Shown here one piece after another: positions 41,181-50,900 of a DNA stretch of 64,000 nt. Positions within the stretch are counted from its first letter, which is position 1. Each line of letters begins with the position of its first letter. The stretch is from Chlorobium sp. (lineage in GTDB: Bacteria > Bacteroidota > Chlorobiia > Chlorobiales > Chlorobiaceae): positions 62,001 through 126,000 of the forward strand of contig NZ_JAIOZR010000002.1 of NCBI RefSeq assembly GCF_021740465.1, written 5' to 3'. The position numbers and the translations under genes are program-made. A model generated the notes under the pieces. The model did not search any database and was not told the origin of the DNA. It worked only from the letters and a program-made list of their open reading frames with translations.

Positions 41181-41408
41181 ATGAAGACGAAAGAATTTGA
41201 TAAAGCGTTTGATGAAGGAAAGGATGTTACTGTTTACCTTGATTTGGGCAAGGCCCGACGCGTAAAACAGCTGCATAAACGGGTGAATGTCGATTTTCCG
41301 GTATGGATGATCGACTCGCTCGATAAAGAGGCAACACGGCTTGGCGTTTCGCGACAGTCCCTGATAAAGGTCTGGCTTGCCGAACGGCTTCAGCAACAGA
41401 AGGGATGA
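41181..41408 (+). CDS. BrnA-like antitoxin without adjacent toxin
   Basis: A 75-residue protein with a ribbon-helix-helix pattern: VNVDFPVWMIDSLDKEATRLGVSRQSLIKVWLAERLQ. This is the DNA-binding core of BrnA/CopG-type antitoxins. A GGAGG Shine-Dalgarno precedes ATG 41181. BrnA is normally preceded by brnT, but only 46 bp separate it from the repeat/terminator, so the toxin is missing. It lies between repeat copies A and B. Confidence 0.8.
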   Translation: MKTKEFDKAFDEGKDVTVYLDLGKARRVKQLHKRVNVDFPVWMIDSLDKEATRLGVSRQSLIKVWLAERLQQQKG

Positions 41409-41463
41409 ACCGCATTGATTCCGCCGTAACTCACCGGTTCGATAGTTCATATACGAAAGTCAC

Positions 41464-42477
41464 TCAGAGAGCTTTCAGATCGAATCCGTACCTGAGATAG
41501 CTGATCATTCCATTGCCGCCATGGATATTTTCTATCCATGCGTTTTCATTGTGGCTGATGGCGATAATCTCTTTCGTACCAGTCTTCAGAAATGCAGTGG
41601 CAACGGTGTTCAGCGTATCAAGCTCTTTGGCTGAAAACTTTTCCGCGTCGAAAGAACGGCTTTCAGCCGGAAAAAACCGTTCTCCGGTTCCGCCATCAGG
41701 GAATTCCTGCTCACTGATGGTGAGGTCTCCTTTTTTCCCCATCCACTCGAAAATACTGTTGAAATTATCCGGAACCGGTCCCAACGGGATAGCGCAGTAA
41801 CGGGTGCCACTGATCGAAAACCCCGATCGTTTAAAGTGCAGAAAGTCGGCATAGAACAACAGCTTGTTTAGTTTGGTCTTCCAGGGCTTGAGTTTTTCCG
41901 CAAAAAAGACAACCATTTCGCCGATCTTTTCAAGGCTCGGTTTCAGGTATCCCGAGTATTCATCGGGCAATTTGGAGCCCATAAGGTATTCTTCGATGTC
42001 TACGCAGTTTGTTTTTTTTCGGTTTTCTATCAGCTGCTGAATTCTGGCGTTCAATTTTTCAAGTTGATTTCCCTTCAATGCGCCGCTCAGGCATACGATT
42101 TTCCGGAACTCCTCAGGATCCTGGGCAACCTGTATCAATCGGGCGTTCGATTCGCTTGGAACTTCTCCCTGCTCATAATTTCTGTAGGTGTTTGTTCCGA
42201 GTCCGAGCACTTCCGCCATTTTTGCAGCTGAAAGCCCGTAGGCCCCGCGTATTGATCTGATTTCTTCGGGAAAGGGCAGGTTGTGTTCGTCGCGATACTG
42301 GTTGTAGACCTGAACAAGGTTGATGTCATCGAGTTCAGTGGATGTGAACTGCTGTTGCGTATCGTTGCAGCGGTATACATGGTAACAAACCGGGTATTCC
42401 TTTTTTCGGAATATCATGGTTCGCGCTTCTTTTATAAGCGTCATTTCCCTACCGCTCATCGGGCTTTTCATGGTCAT
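41464..42477 (-). CDS. Antitoxin with Xre HTH and Panacea (SocA/DUF4065) domain
   Basis: A 337-residue protein. After a degenerate MqsA-like N-terminus comes a helix-turn-helix (about 55-105: RSIRGAYGLSAAKMAEVLGLGTNTYRNYEQG). The C-terminal region (about 190-310, KTKLNKLLFYADFLHFKRSG ... ISGTRYCAIPLGPVP) is a Panacea/SocA domain, known as a versatile neutralising module of toxin-antitoxin systems. It begins within the stop of the preceding gene (ATGA, 4-bp overlap), the usual toxin-first TA layout. Zinc-ribbon cysteines of true MqsA are not apparent. Confidence 0.85.
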   Translation of the reverse strand: MTMKSPMSGREMTLIKEARTMIFRKKEYPVCYHVYRCNDTQQQFTSTELDDINLVQVYNQYRDEHNLPFPEEIRSIRGAYGLSAAKMAEVLGLGTNTYRNYEQGEVPSESNARLIQVAQDPEEFRKIVCLSGALKGNQLEKLNARIQQLIENRKKTNCVDIEEYLMGSKLPDEYSGYLKPSLEKIGEMVVFFAEKLKPWKTKLNKLLFYADFLHFKRSGFSISGTRYCAIPLGPVPDNFNSIFEWMGKKGDLTISEQEFPDGGTGERFFPAESRSFDAEKFSAKELDTLNTVATAFLKTGTKEIIAISHNENAWIENIHGGNGMISYLRYGFDLKAL

Positions 42478-42830
42478 TCTGTTTTGAGAGGATATGGCAT
42501 CCTGTGTTCGGCAATGTGAAACGAAATGCAGATAACGCTCGTGTCAGGCAATCCTTTAGTGATTTTGATATAGATTTCGCGTCGTTTCACCTCTTTTCCG
42601 AACACCCACATTTCAGGCCCTTTGTTCAGGATGTCATCGATGGGCCCGTCGCTGTAATCCTCAGCCTCGAGATTTTCGATTATTTTTTGTCTGTCCACGG
42701 GTCTTATTTCAAGGTCGAGCAGTGTCTGGGCATTTTTGCCCCGGTCATCCCGGAATACAATGCTCCATATTCTCAGCTTGCCCTTGAAGTCCTGAAGAAA
42801 TGCATGGACCTGATGTTTTGTTGCTGTCAT
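42474..42830 (-). CDS. Putative toxin paired with the Panacea antitoxin
   Basis: A 118-residue soluble protein, translated just before and overlapping the Panacea antitoxin by 4 bp. It contains HAFLQDFKGKLRIWSIVFRDDRGKN, WVFGKEVKRREIYIKI and ISFHIAEHRMPYPLK, a pattern I associate with small RelE- or MqsR-like proteins in such pairs, but I cannot name the family with certainty. The mixed beta-strand and basic content fits an RNA-cleaving toxin. An upstream GTG at 42842 is a possible start. Confidence 0.65.
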   Translation of the reverse strand: MTATKHQVHAFLQDFKGKLRIWSIVFRDDRGKNAQTLLDLEIRPVDRQKIIENLEAEDYSDGPIDDILNKGPEMWVFGKEVKRREIYIKITKGLPDTSVICISFHIAEHRMPYPLKTE

Positions 42831-42842
42831 TGCACAGGGCAC

Positions 42843-43030
42843 GTGTCAGAGAAAAACCGACTTCGGGTTGTTTCCGGTTTTGCTATAAAGTTGATAAAAA
42901 AGATCATTAAAGCCAAAATATTTACTTTAAAGTTTTTTGGTTGGCTCTGTGAAGGAACGGCACAATCCGCTGAACTGTGCTCCTGTTTAACAGAGCACTT
43001 GTTCTTTGAACAACCCGATTTCCTGTCCGG
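42843..43030. other. Gap upstream of the toxin-antitoxin operon
   Basis: An AT-rich stretch that should contain the promoter of the TA operon; no gene or repeat is visible before repeat copy B. Confidence 0.4.
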
Positions 43031-43178
43031 AAAGGCCTCAGCGTAAGCGATCCGTCCATGTCCATTTGCCAGATCGCCAAGCAGAACCAGACGAAGGAGA
43101 TGGGGGTGCTCGGGCTGATGTTCAGATGAGCGGCAGCTATCCTGTACGTTTAAAGCCGGGCATCGTCCCGGCTTTTTT
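43031..43178 (+). repeat. Direct repeat copy B of the DUF4405 3' end and terminator
   Basis: Colinear with copy A over 148 bp, with scattered substitutions and no gaps. Its frame still reads a variant of the DUF4405 C-terminus (SVSDPSMSICQIAKQNQTKE ...) and ends in TGA, but nothing upstream completes the gene. It includes the terminator hairpin at 43152-43178. Confidence 0.85.
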
Positions 43179-43536
43179 TATTTCGGTTTCCAACGTGATA
43201 AAGGAGCGGGCACTCGGATATGTGATTGCGGGTGGAGTTAATCCGGCATGGGAATGAGCCTGTCAAGTTTGCTTTCACACTGAACATGCGCCCGATGATG
43301 GGGCGCCACCCTGAAAAAGAAGCGGTACTACGCCGCAAGCGCCATCGCGTACGTGTGCAGGATGATGAAGTTCATCTGTGCATTTGTCCTTGTGTTTTAT
43401 TGCATTAACGATTTCTTTAGGTCGGTCGCGGTTTCAGCTCTTCGCCACTATGGCATATATTAAGGAGATAGCGAACTCTTGATATACGCTGATTTTCAAG
43501 GCACTTGCAACCCCATAACCCCTAAGCTCATAAATC
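43179..43536. other. Gap with no supportable gene
   Basis: About 360 bp after repeat copy B. Short frames exist on both strands but none has family resemblance or a ribosome-binding site; decayed mobile-element DNA is possible but not shown. Confidence 0.4.
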
Positions 43537-43938
43537 ATGGAAACACCTCCTGAAGTAAATCCGGCACTTCAGCCGGAGATCGATGACCTCAATGCGCAAA
43601 TCTCGGAAGCCGAATCTGAAATCGCGCTGAACGAAGAAATAATGATGGGTTATTATGCAGAGATGCTGGAGAGTCTCGATTATCCGCCCACCATGGACCT
43701 TCCGAAATACACGAAAGAGGAAGTCGAATGGGCAAAGAAATTCCGTAAAAGCTGCTCTTCTGAACAGGCAGTATACGATATGCCCCCTCCCGGTGGAGGA
43801 TCGCTAGACCTCTCGCGGCCGATGCTTGGCGCACTGTTCAGTGCAGGCCTCAAGATCGGGGAGCTGAAAGACCGCATCAAGGAACTCCGAAAGAAGATCG
43901 AAGAGCTGCTAGGAATATCGGATTCTGCTGGTGAGTGA
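43537..43938 (+). CDS. Hypothetical coiled-coil protein
   Basis: A 133-residue acidic protein. The N-terminal (about 12-45, LQPEIDDLNAQISEAESEIAL) and C-terminal (about 105-128, IGELKDRIKELRKKIEELLG) parts are coiled-coil-like; the middle contains PPPGGGS. I do not recognise it. It lies between repeat copies B and C. Confidence 0.5.
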   Translation: METPPEVNPALQPEIDDLNAQISEAESEIALNEEIMMGYYAEMLESLDYPPTMDLPKYTKEEVEWAKKFRKSCSSEQAVYDMPPPGGGSLDLSRPMLGALFSAGLKIGELKDRIKELRKKIEELLGISDSAGE

Positions 43939-43971
43939 GCCGTTCCTGGTTGAGTTGAAATCCTCGCAGGG

Positions 43972-44053
43972 AAAGGCATCAGCGTAAGCGATCCGTCCAT
44001 AACCAGCGCCCATCCCTCTACGTTTAAAGCCGGGCATCGTCCCGGCTTTTTTT
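43972..44053 (+). repeat. Direct repeat copy C (internally deleted) with terminator
   Basis: Begins like copies A and B (AAAGGCATCAGCGTAAGCGA), loses about 66 bp of the middle, and resumes at CTACGTTTAAAGCCGGGC through the terminator (44026-44053). Confidence 0.8.
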
Positions 44054-44145
44054 TATGTGCGGTAGAAATAAAAACACAAGAATTACTTTCCCGTGGCAAT
44101 GAATTGCTATTTTCCGTTAAGTTCCGGCAAAATCGGGAAAAATAT

Positions 44146-44385
44146 CTATACTTCTTTCATTCGATCCTTTAATCCAATTGCAAACCATTGAAAACCCGTC
44201 ACACCATAATAAAGTGGAAAAAAGAGTCGCAAGAATAGGCATTGAGCTTCTATGATGTAATGCCAAACGAGGTCAATAATCGGGAGAGCCGTCCGCTGAT
44301 CCAGAAAAGCCACATAATGAAATCGGTCGATCAAAAGATAGACTTCTGTTCTGAAGATGAGTTCTTGAAAATCAGGTGTATTCAT
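44146..44385 (-). CDS. Small hypothetical protein
   Basis: A 79-residue frame with a hydrophobic, aromatic-rich middle (DLVWHYIIEAQCLFLRLFF). ATG 44385 has no Shine-Dalgarno, and no family is recognised. It may be a small membrane protein or chance. Confidence 0.3.
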   Translation of the reverse strand: MNTPDFQELIFRTEVYLLIDRFHYVAFLDQRTALPIIDLVWHYIIEAQCLFLRLFFPLYYGVTGFQWFAIGLKDRMKEV

Positions 44386-44745
44386 TTTTTATTATAAATA
44401 TTGTATATCAAAGGACATATGAAAGTCCTTCTGAGAATGCATTTCTATACATTATTGGCACGATAATCACGATAGACAAACCCGCAGGCACATACAGCTA
44501 CTGATTTTTACTGAGGGTTTAACTCACAGGCAAAGTATTATGGTAATATATCTTATGTTTTTCCGTTCTTTTCTTATGCGAAAAATCAACCTTTTGCTTC
44601 TTTGAGCATTGATCAGGAGAATCAGAAAAAGCTGGTGATTTAATATTTGGATGGAGGGATTCCCTTTGTCACATCCATTCTTGGGAGTCATGGATTCAAT
44701 CAAGATTCATTTTTTTTGAGTTTATAACACTGAATAATTGATAAC
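44386..44745. other. AT-rich spacer upstream of the defence operon
   Basis: A 360-bp AT-rich region without a gene; it probably contains the promoter of the operon that starts at 44746. The drop in GC marks the island border. Confidence 0.5.
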
Positions 44746-46800
44746 GTGGATTATTTGTCTTGGAATAATGCTATCGGAGAACGCTTTTTCAATTCAGATA
44801 GAAGCGGCGTCCGTGTTTTTCTCTACGTTACTATTGACGTAATAAATGAGGTCGGTGCCCCGCATGGCGTTGATAGCGATGATTTTATTGCTGCGGTAAA
44901 AGCTGGGCCGCCATGGAATTCCCGGCACGGTCAGAGCATTTGTCAGCAGGCGCTTCAAGCTTACGAAGCTTGGCGCGATCGACATTTGGAATACCCACCT
45001 TACTTGGCATATCTTGCCCTGTTTTCACTTGCGGCTACTATTCCGGTTCCGGGGTTCTCACGTGCCTCCTACTATCCAGGACTTCGTTTTTTGCTGGGGG
45101 AAGAGCCTGCCGCCGGTGGCTATCCCTCTTTCGACAAGATGTATGCACTCTGGTTTGATCTTGAGGATTGGACCAACCAAGACAAGAACGGCGAACAAGG
45201 CATTTTCTATGCTGATATTCTGGGGAAAAGGGAGTACGTAGGTCTGCCAAAAGCGCAGACAGTGTTGACGGATGATGAACGCCTCAAGCTTCCGTTGCTA
45301 TTTGCTCATAATGGTTTTGATTCGTCTTCGCCACCCGCTGACCGTGAACTGGCCGATCTACTCGCACAAGAAAAGCACCACTACCTTCTACCCCACACGA
45401 AGCACCTTCTTGAGAGCCATAATTCTGATGAGTCTGCGGTACGAGAAGTGCTCTTGAATACGATTATGGATGAGCTTGAAGACTGGGATGGAACTGTTCC
45501 ATCACAAGCGGAACTCGGGGAGGAGACCGGCGGTTTGTTTGGTCTTCTACGTCTAACGATGACACTTGATATGACCGCTAAGAGGGTTCGCTTTTCTATG
45601 CGTTGTAAATCAAATTGCGAGTACCCGGAGGAAGGACTTCGACTTGTCTGTGAGGATGTTGCGGAGCCACTTTATTGCTATGAGGACGGTGATGGGTGGT
45701 CCAGCCTGCTTTCCGAGAGGGAATCACATTTGCAGATGTTCGATGCTACAATACTTGATTGGCATTCAGGAACGACTTTTGTAGATAACGAACATTTCTG
45801 GCGGGCCTCACTGTCAAAGCGACCGGTCAGAGTCATGGTCAATGCGAGGTCATTTGGCTTTGATGGGTTTGTCGAGGAAAGTCAGATTCCTCAGGCTAAG
45901 CCCTTCTATCTGTTAGTTCACTGTGAGCATACTGAGAAAATACAAGTTTGGGGCACGGCTTGCTGCAAAGATTTTTTTGAGATTGAGGAGCTTTCCGGCT
46001 TACCACAGGGCTGGCGACTGTACTCAATTCAGCGGGCGGATTCCGACGCTATCATTCGCGATGTTCTACCATTCCTCGCGTTTCCTACTTTATTGCGTAT
46101 CCGATTTAATAAAGGGTTAAAATTCCGGGGAAACCAGTATTTCGCGTTTGCATTGCCACTTATTGAAGTTACGGGTGTAACCGAGCCCATAGAACTGTTT
46201 TGTAATAATATTCCTTTAAAGTCACATTTTGATAATGGTCAATTTAGTATTCCGGATGAGGTGACCGATCGACGGCTTGTAATCGAAGTTCGGCGAGATG
46301 GTGAACCTATTCGCAAGAAATCACTATATGCCTTTGAGCCATCAGCATGGGTTAACAATATTCAAATATCACATTTAGACAGGTTTGGAAAAAGGGGTAA
46401 TGGTGAGACAAGTCAATCATGTTCCGGCATAATTGTTGACGGCTTTGCGCCCCCTGATTTGAGCCTTGGAGTTTTCTTGCCGCCTAGCGAAGGTAATCGA
46501 GTCTATTTTATCGGACGAAATGCAGGAGAAATTGTTGAGTGCCCAAGAGAAACCATATCAGATGACTGGAAGCCTGTTTGGGCAGTGATTATGAAAAAGA
46601 AAGGCAAGGGAAATGCCATCTATTGCGGCCTCGATCCCTCCGATGAAAAACCGAAAAGAACCCAATGCATGGACCATCAGCGTTTGCGTCTTTGGAAAGA
46701 AGTTCTTTGGCACAAACGCAAACGGATTTCTATCCCTTCACTTCCTGCACTGCAAGCATTATGGAAGGATTATAAGGAGGTCGCAAATGTTATCCGCTGA
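44746..46800 (+). CDS. Large protein of unknown function in the DUF1998-helicase defence operon
   Basis: A 684-residue soluble protein starting at GTG 44746 (no clear Shine-Dalgarno). The N-terminal 200 residues (SWNNAIGERFFNSDRSGVRVFLYVT, PPYLAYLALFSLAAT, PSFDKMYALWFDLEDWTN) look like a conserved enzyme-free or adaptor domain. The remainder is rich in beta-strands and ends with a basic segment (LRLWKEVLWHKRKRI). No catalytic motif, membrane helix or signal peptide is visible. It is the first gene of an operon with the 328-residue protein, the DUF1998 helicase, a PD-(D/E)XK nuclease and a 5mC methyltransferase. By position it may correspond to a Druantia type II accessory subunit such as DruF, but I cannot verify this. 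Confidence 0.7.
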   Translation: MDYLSWNNAIGERFFNSDRSGVRVFLYVTIDVINEVGAPHGVDSDDFIAAVKAGPPWNSRHGQSICQQALQAYEAWRDRHLEYPPYLAYLALFSLAATIPVPGFSRASYYPGLRFLLGEEPAAGGYPSFDKMYALWFDLEDWTNQDKNGEQGIFYADILGKREYVGLPKAQTVLTDDERLKLPLLFAHNGFDSSSPPADRELADLLAQEKHHYLLPHTKHLLESHNSDESAVREVLLNTIMDELEDWDGTVPSQAELGEETGGLFGLLRLTMTLDMTAKRVRFSMRCKSNCEYPEEGLRLVCEDVAEPLYCYEDGDGWSSLLSERESHLQMFDATILDWHSGTTFVDNEHFWRASLSKRPVRVMVNARSFGFDGFVEESQIPQAKPFYLLVHCEHTEKIQVWGTACCKDFFEIEELSGLPQGWRLYSIQRADSDAIIRDVLPFLAFPTLLRIRFNKGLKFRGNQYFAFALPLIEVTGVTEPIELFCNNIPLKSHFDNGQFSIPDEVTDRRLVIEVRRDGEPIRKKSLYAFEPSAWVNNIQISHLDRFGKRGNGETSQSCSGIIVDGFAPPDLSLGVFLPPSEGNRVYFIGRNAGEIVECPRETISDDWKPVWAVIMKKKGKGNAIYCGLDPSDEKPKRTQCMDHQRLRLWKEVLWHKRKRISIPSLPALQALWKDYKEVANVIR

Positions 46801-47773
46801 TCCTAACCGATTGCTTTTTGTCATATCTTCTCGTGTAAAGATGAGATGGGCTGATTACTGTAACGCCATTGATTTCCTTTCTGCAAACAAATTGAGTGAA
46901 GAGCGGACAACTAAAATGGCGACTAGCGGATTATTGCAATGCTTTGAAGCCCTCGGACACTGCGATGCGTACTACGAACAGGGGCAGAGTATAATAACAG
47001 TTTCACCAGCATCTCTTTGTCGGCTACCACGGGCAGGATTGCCAGTAGCAGTGCTTGCCGGTGCTCGTTGCCCGAAGACTCAAGAACAGCTCGCCAAAGC
47101 AGCAAATGCGCAAAGCGGTTCTATCCAGATCATCACTGAACGTTATCCCGGGCCGCTTGGTCTGCTTCCCGACACCATAAAAATTCAATCTGAATCAGAT
47201 GCAGCGTTGGCTGCGTTCACTGAGAAGCTTGGTCTTCGTTGCCCAAAAATTCCTCCAGCATGGACGTTCGTGAATTGGTGCGGTACGCTTTTGGAGTACG
47301 AAAAAACGCTGGACTACCGTATCACTGAAAACTTCGGATGGACTCGTTCCGATTTCTGCGTTAACACACACATGTTCCTACGGACACGATCGGATTCACT
47401 TCCTCGTCTTTCTAAATATCTCAATCCAACAACAAAACTCCCTGTTTATGTGTTTTTCCGGGATGGTTCAGGAGCAGAGGTGGATCGAAACTGGGGCCGT
47501 TATCTAAACCTTAACGCCAGAGGAATAAAGGTGGTAGCTTATGATGAAAGGAGATACCGGTTGTGCATTCCTGTAAGGATTCCGCTTCCCTCAGTCATAT
47601 CCAGAACCGTTTGCCTGTGTTCAGGGAAACCACCTGTCCATAAATCCGGTGAGGCGCTAGTCCCCGGCTGTGCGTGTGCAGATTGGTTGATGTATGAGGA
47701 TGTTCCTCCACAGATTGCATTGGTTGCTCTCTCAAAGGTTGGACAAATACCGGCAAGAGTTGAAATTCGATAA
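46787..47773 (+). CDS. Second protein of unknown function in the defence operon
   Basis: A 328-residue protein from ATG 46787, with a perfect AAGGAGG Shine-Dalgarno at 46774; it overlaps the 684-residue gene by 14 bp and is translationally coupled to it. The frame is open further upstream (to 46613) inside the preceding gene, which is rejected because of this Shine-Dalgarno. The sequence is mixed alpha/beta with PVAVLAGARCPKTQEQL, a central WTFVNWCGTLLEY and NARGIKVVAYDERRYRLCIP. I recognise no family or active site; a recognition or adaptor role is conceivable. Confidence 0.7.
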   Translation: MLSADPNRLLFVISSRVKMRWADYCNAIDFLSANKLSEERTTKMATSGLLQCFEALGHCDAYYEQGQSIITVSPASLCRLPRAGLPVAVLAGARCPKTQEQLAKAANAQSGSIQIITERYPGPLGLLPDTIKIQSESDAALAAFTEKLGLRCPKIPPAWTFVNWCGTLLEYEKTLDYRITENFGWTRSDFCVNTHMFLRTRSDSLPRLSKYLNPTTKLPVYVFFRDGSGAEVDRNWGRYLNLNARGIKVVAYDERRYRLCIPVRIPLPSVISRTVCLCSGKPPVHKSGEALVPGCACADWLMYEDVPPQIALVALSKVGQIPARVEIR

Positions 47774-47927
47774 ACGTTATGCCGTTGATGATATATTTTA
47801 TGCAAATCACCAAGAGGCAAAAGAACTCCCAACCATACTAACCATTGATTGATGCGAATAGTCAGTGTATTAAAGTATTATTGTTGATTAATTCTGTTAG
47901 AAAAGCAAGCATTTAAGGACAATCGTT

Positions 47928-50900
47928 ATGAATGACCCAATTGGTGCTTTTGAAAAGATCCGGGACAACTTCATTCTGTACCTGAAGACTGCGTTTGGCA
48001 CTCAATTTCCAGGATTGGAACAGGAACGAGAAGAATTGCTAAGGCGTCCGACGATTTTAAGCCAAGAGCCCTGGATTGAACCTCTTCCACGTTATACAAC
48101 CGACAGGCCTCTTGCTGCACTGAGTGAAGAAGACCTGCCCAGTATGAGCCCTGAAGCTGTCGCGAGATTCAAAGATCTCTCACTTTCAGGTTTGGTTGGC
48201 AACTACCCCCTTTATACCCATCAGGTTGCAATGTTGCAGCGTGCTGTCACCGGCCAGAATGCAGTCGTTACCGCAGGTACCGGTTCCGGTAAGACAGAGT
48301 CTTTCTTGTTGCCTTTATTTGCGTCACTTGCAGCTGAAAGCCTCAAGTGGGAAAAACCCGGCGTACAGCATCTTCATGTCAATGACTGGTGGTCGAACGA
48401 GGATTGGCAAGCATCCTGCAAGAACGGACGCCGAATGGCACGTTCATACCGTGTTCCGCAGCGGGAACACGAGACCAGACCTGCAGCCGTTCGCGCTCTC
48501 ATCATGTACCCCATGAATGCGCTGGTAGAGGATCAGCTAACTCGCCTCAGGCGTGCACTTGATTCCGATGCAGTACGCGAATGGTGCGCTAAACATATGA
48601 ACGGGAACCGGTTCTACTTTGGACGGTATACCGGGAACACCCCCGTACCAGGTCACGAGCAGAACCAACGAGGAAACCCGGATCGTGGGCGAATTGAGAA
48701 GCTTGCCAGAGAACTGACTGATCTGGATCGTGGCGCAATCGCTGCGGGGGAACACGCTGCTCTGCGGGCGGTGGAAGCATCGACCGACGAGGAACGCGAA
48801 GCGGCACGCGACAGCATCTATTTTTTCCCTCGTCTTGATGGTGCTGAAATGCGCTCTCGCTGGGATATGCAGCAATCGCCACCCGATATCCTTATCACGA
48901 ACTACAGCATGCTCAGCATCATGCTGATGAGAGAAGCTGATTCGCCGATATTTGAGCAGACTCGTGAATGGCTAGAACAGCCGGGTAATGTATTTCATCT
49001 GATCATCGACGAGCTTCACCTTTACCGGGGCACATCAGGAACGGAAGTGGCGTATCTCTTGCGGCTTCTACTGCGAAAGCTTGGCCTTTCACCAACTGAT
49101 CACAGGTTGCGCATCTTGGCGTCCAGTGCATCTCTCGATCCATCCAATGCCGACAGTCTGTCGTTTCTCTCAGATTTCTTCGGATGTAACTGGTCGCCAG
49201 CTCAGATCCTCGCTGGATCTGAGCAACCTATCCCCGAAAATGGGAAGAGCACTCTATGTGCTGTAGCATTCGCAAATTTTGCCGATAGCATCCGAGATGG
49301 AAATAATGATCGCGTCGCTGAATCCTGTTCGTTGCTAGCTGCGTCGCTGGATCCTGCTGTAACTGACGACGATCCACAGATTCGCCTGTGTTCTGCTCTT
49401 CAGTCCGTGCAGGAAACATTAACCACGACCATGCTCCATGCATGTAAGGACGGAAATCGAACCAGAGCGATATCGATTTCTGACTTTGCGACTCGAGTTT
49501 TTCCAGACGCGGATAATAATGAAGTGGCGATGCAGGCGGTACGAGGTCTTCTTGTCGCGCGCGGAATTGCCGCCTCTCAACATGCAGCACCAAAACTGCC
49601 ATCTTTTCGATTTCACTGGTTCTTCAGAAACATCGAAGGCCTCTGGGCATGTGTTCAGCCAGGATGCCAGTGTAATGGTGCTCATGCTGATGGTCTCAGA
49701 CCGGCAGGTAAACTCTTTTCGCAGAACCGGATTTTTTGCGAAAATCCTGATACACCGCATCGCGTGTTGGAGCTTTTATACTGCGAGCAGTGCGGGACTA
49801 TTTTCTTTGGTGGCAACCGACTACGAAATCGCGATGGAAGAGGAATCGAGATCCTGAGCACGGACCCGGACATTGAAGGGCTTCCCGACAAACAGGAGGC
49901 TCGGTTTGTGGACAGGAAGACCTATGGTGACTTTGCGATCTTTTGGCCAAGAGGCAGACGCGAGCTGAATCACGATGCGCGAACATGGAGTCAGCCGCAT
50001 GTTGTCCTTGATGGTTCGGAACAAGCTCGCTGGGCAATGAAACACCTTGATGCTATAAGTGGTCGCGTTACCGATGCTCCGAGCGGTCAACTGGCACCAG
50101 AAGGTACGGCTATTCCGGGATATCTGTATGTCATTCCCCCTATCGATGGGGCTGACGATGAGCAGAACTTCTCGGCGCTGCCGTCATGTTGTCCCAACTG
50201 TGGGGCCAACTACAGCAGAAGGATGTACCGTACATCACCAGTGCGTGGATTTAGAACAGGTTTTTCCCGTGTGAGTCAGCTTCTATCCAAGGAGCTTTTC
50301 TATAGCCTTCCCGAAGGGGACACCCGCAAACTCGTAGTTTTCTCGGACAGCAGAGAGGATGCAGCATCCATCTCGAACGGAATTGAACGAACACATTACT
50401 TGGACCTTGTGCGTGAAGCTATGTATGACGAGTTGCATCGTATTGCGGTCAGTGAAGGTCTTTTGCTGGCAGACTTGGAAGCGCATGGCGAAGCTCAATG
50501 CGCTGAAGCACTTTCCTGTGCCGAGGAAAACCCTGAAATTGCTGAACGTTTCTTGCGCGAAATCGAGATCGCGAGAACTGAGATACCTGACGGCCTTGCA
50601 ATAATTCTTAGAGACAACCTGGAAAAAGAACGTCAGAGGGCCACAAACGTGCTCGAAGCTGTCAGGCGGCAAGCCTCGACGCGAATGGTTCCACTACGCC
50701 TGCTTTATGAGTCGAATACAGATGATTCATCAGGCAATCATTCGCTGCTGTTAATCAAACGCCTGAAACAACTGGGCATCAATCCCGCAGGCAATGATGT
50801 GATGTACCAGATGTTCAATTTTGAAGGCGAAGACCATGATTGGACTGAGTTCTTTGACTATACCAACAGTGAGGAATGCTGGCGTGATGGTCTTCCTGAA

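Noticed and set aside
43226-43408. Possible remnant of an IS110-like transposase end
   Set aside because: Only a vague basic pattern with no DEDD residues or terminal repeats; not enough to claim a mobile element.
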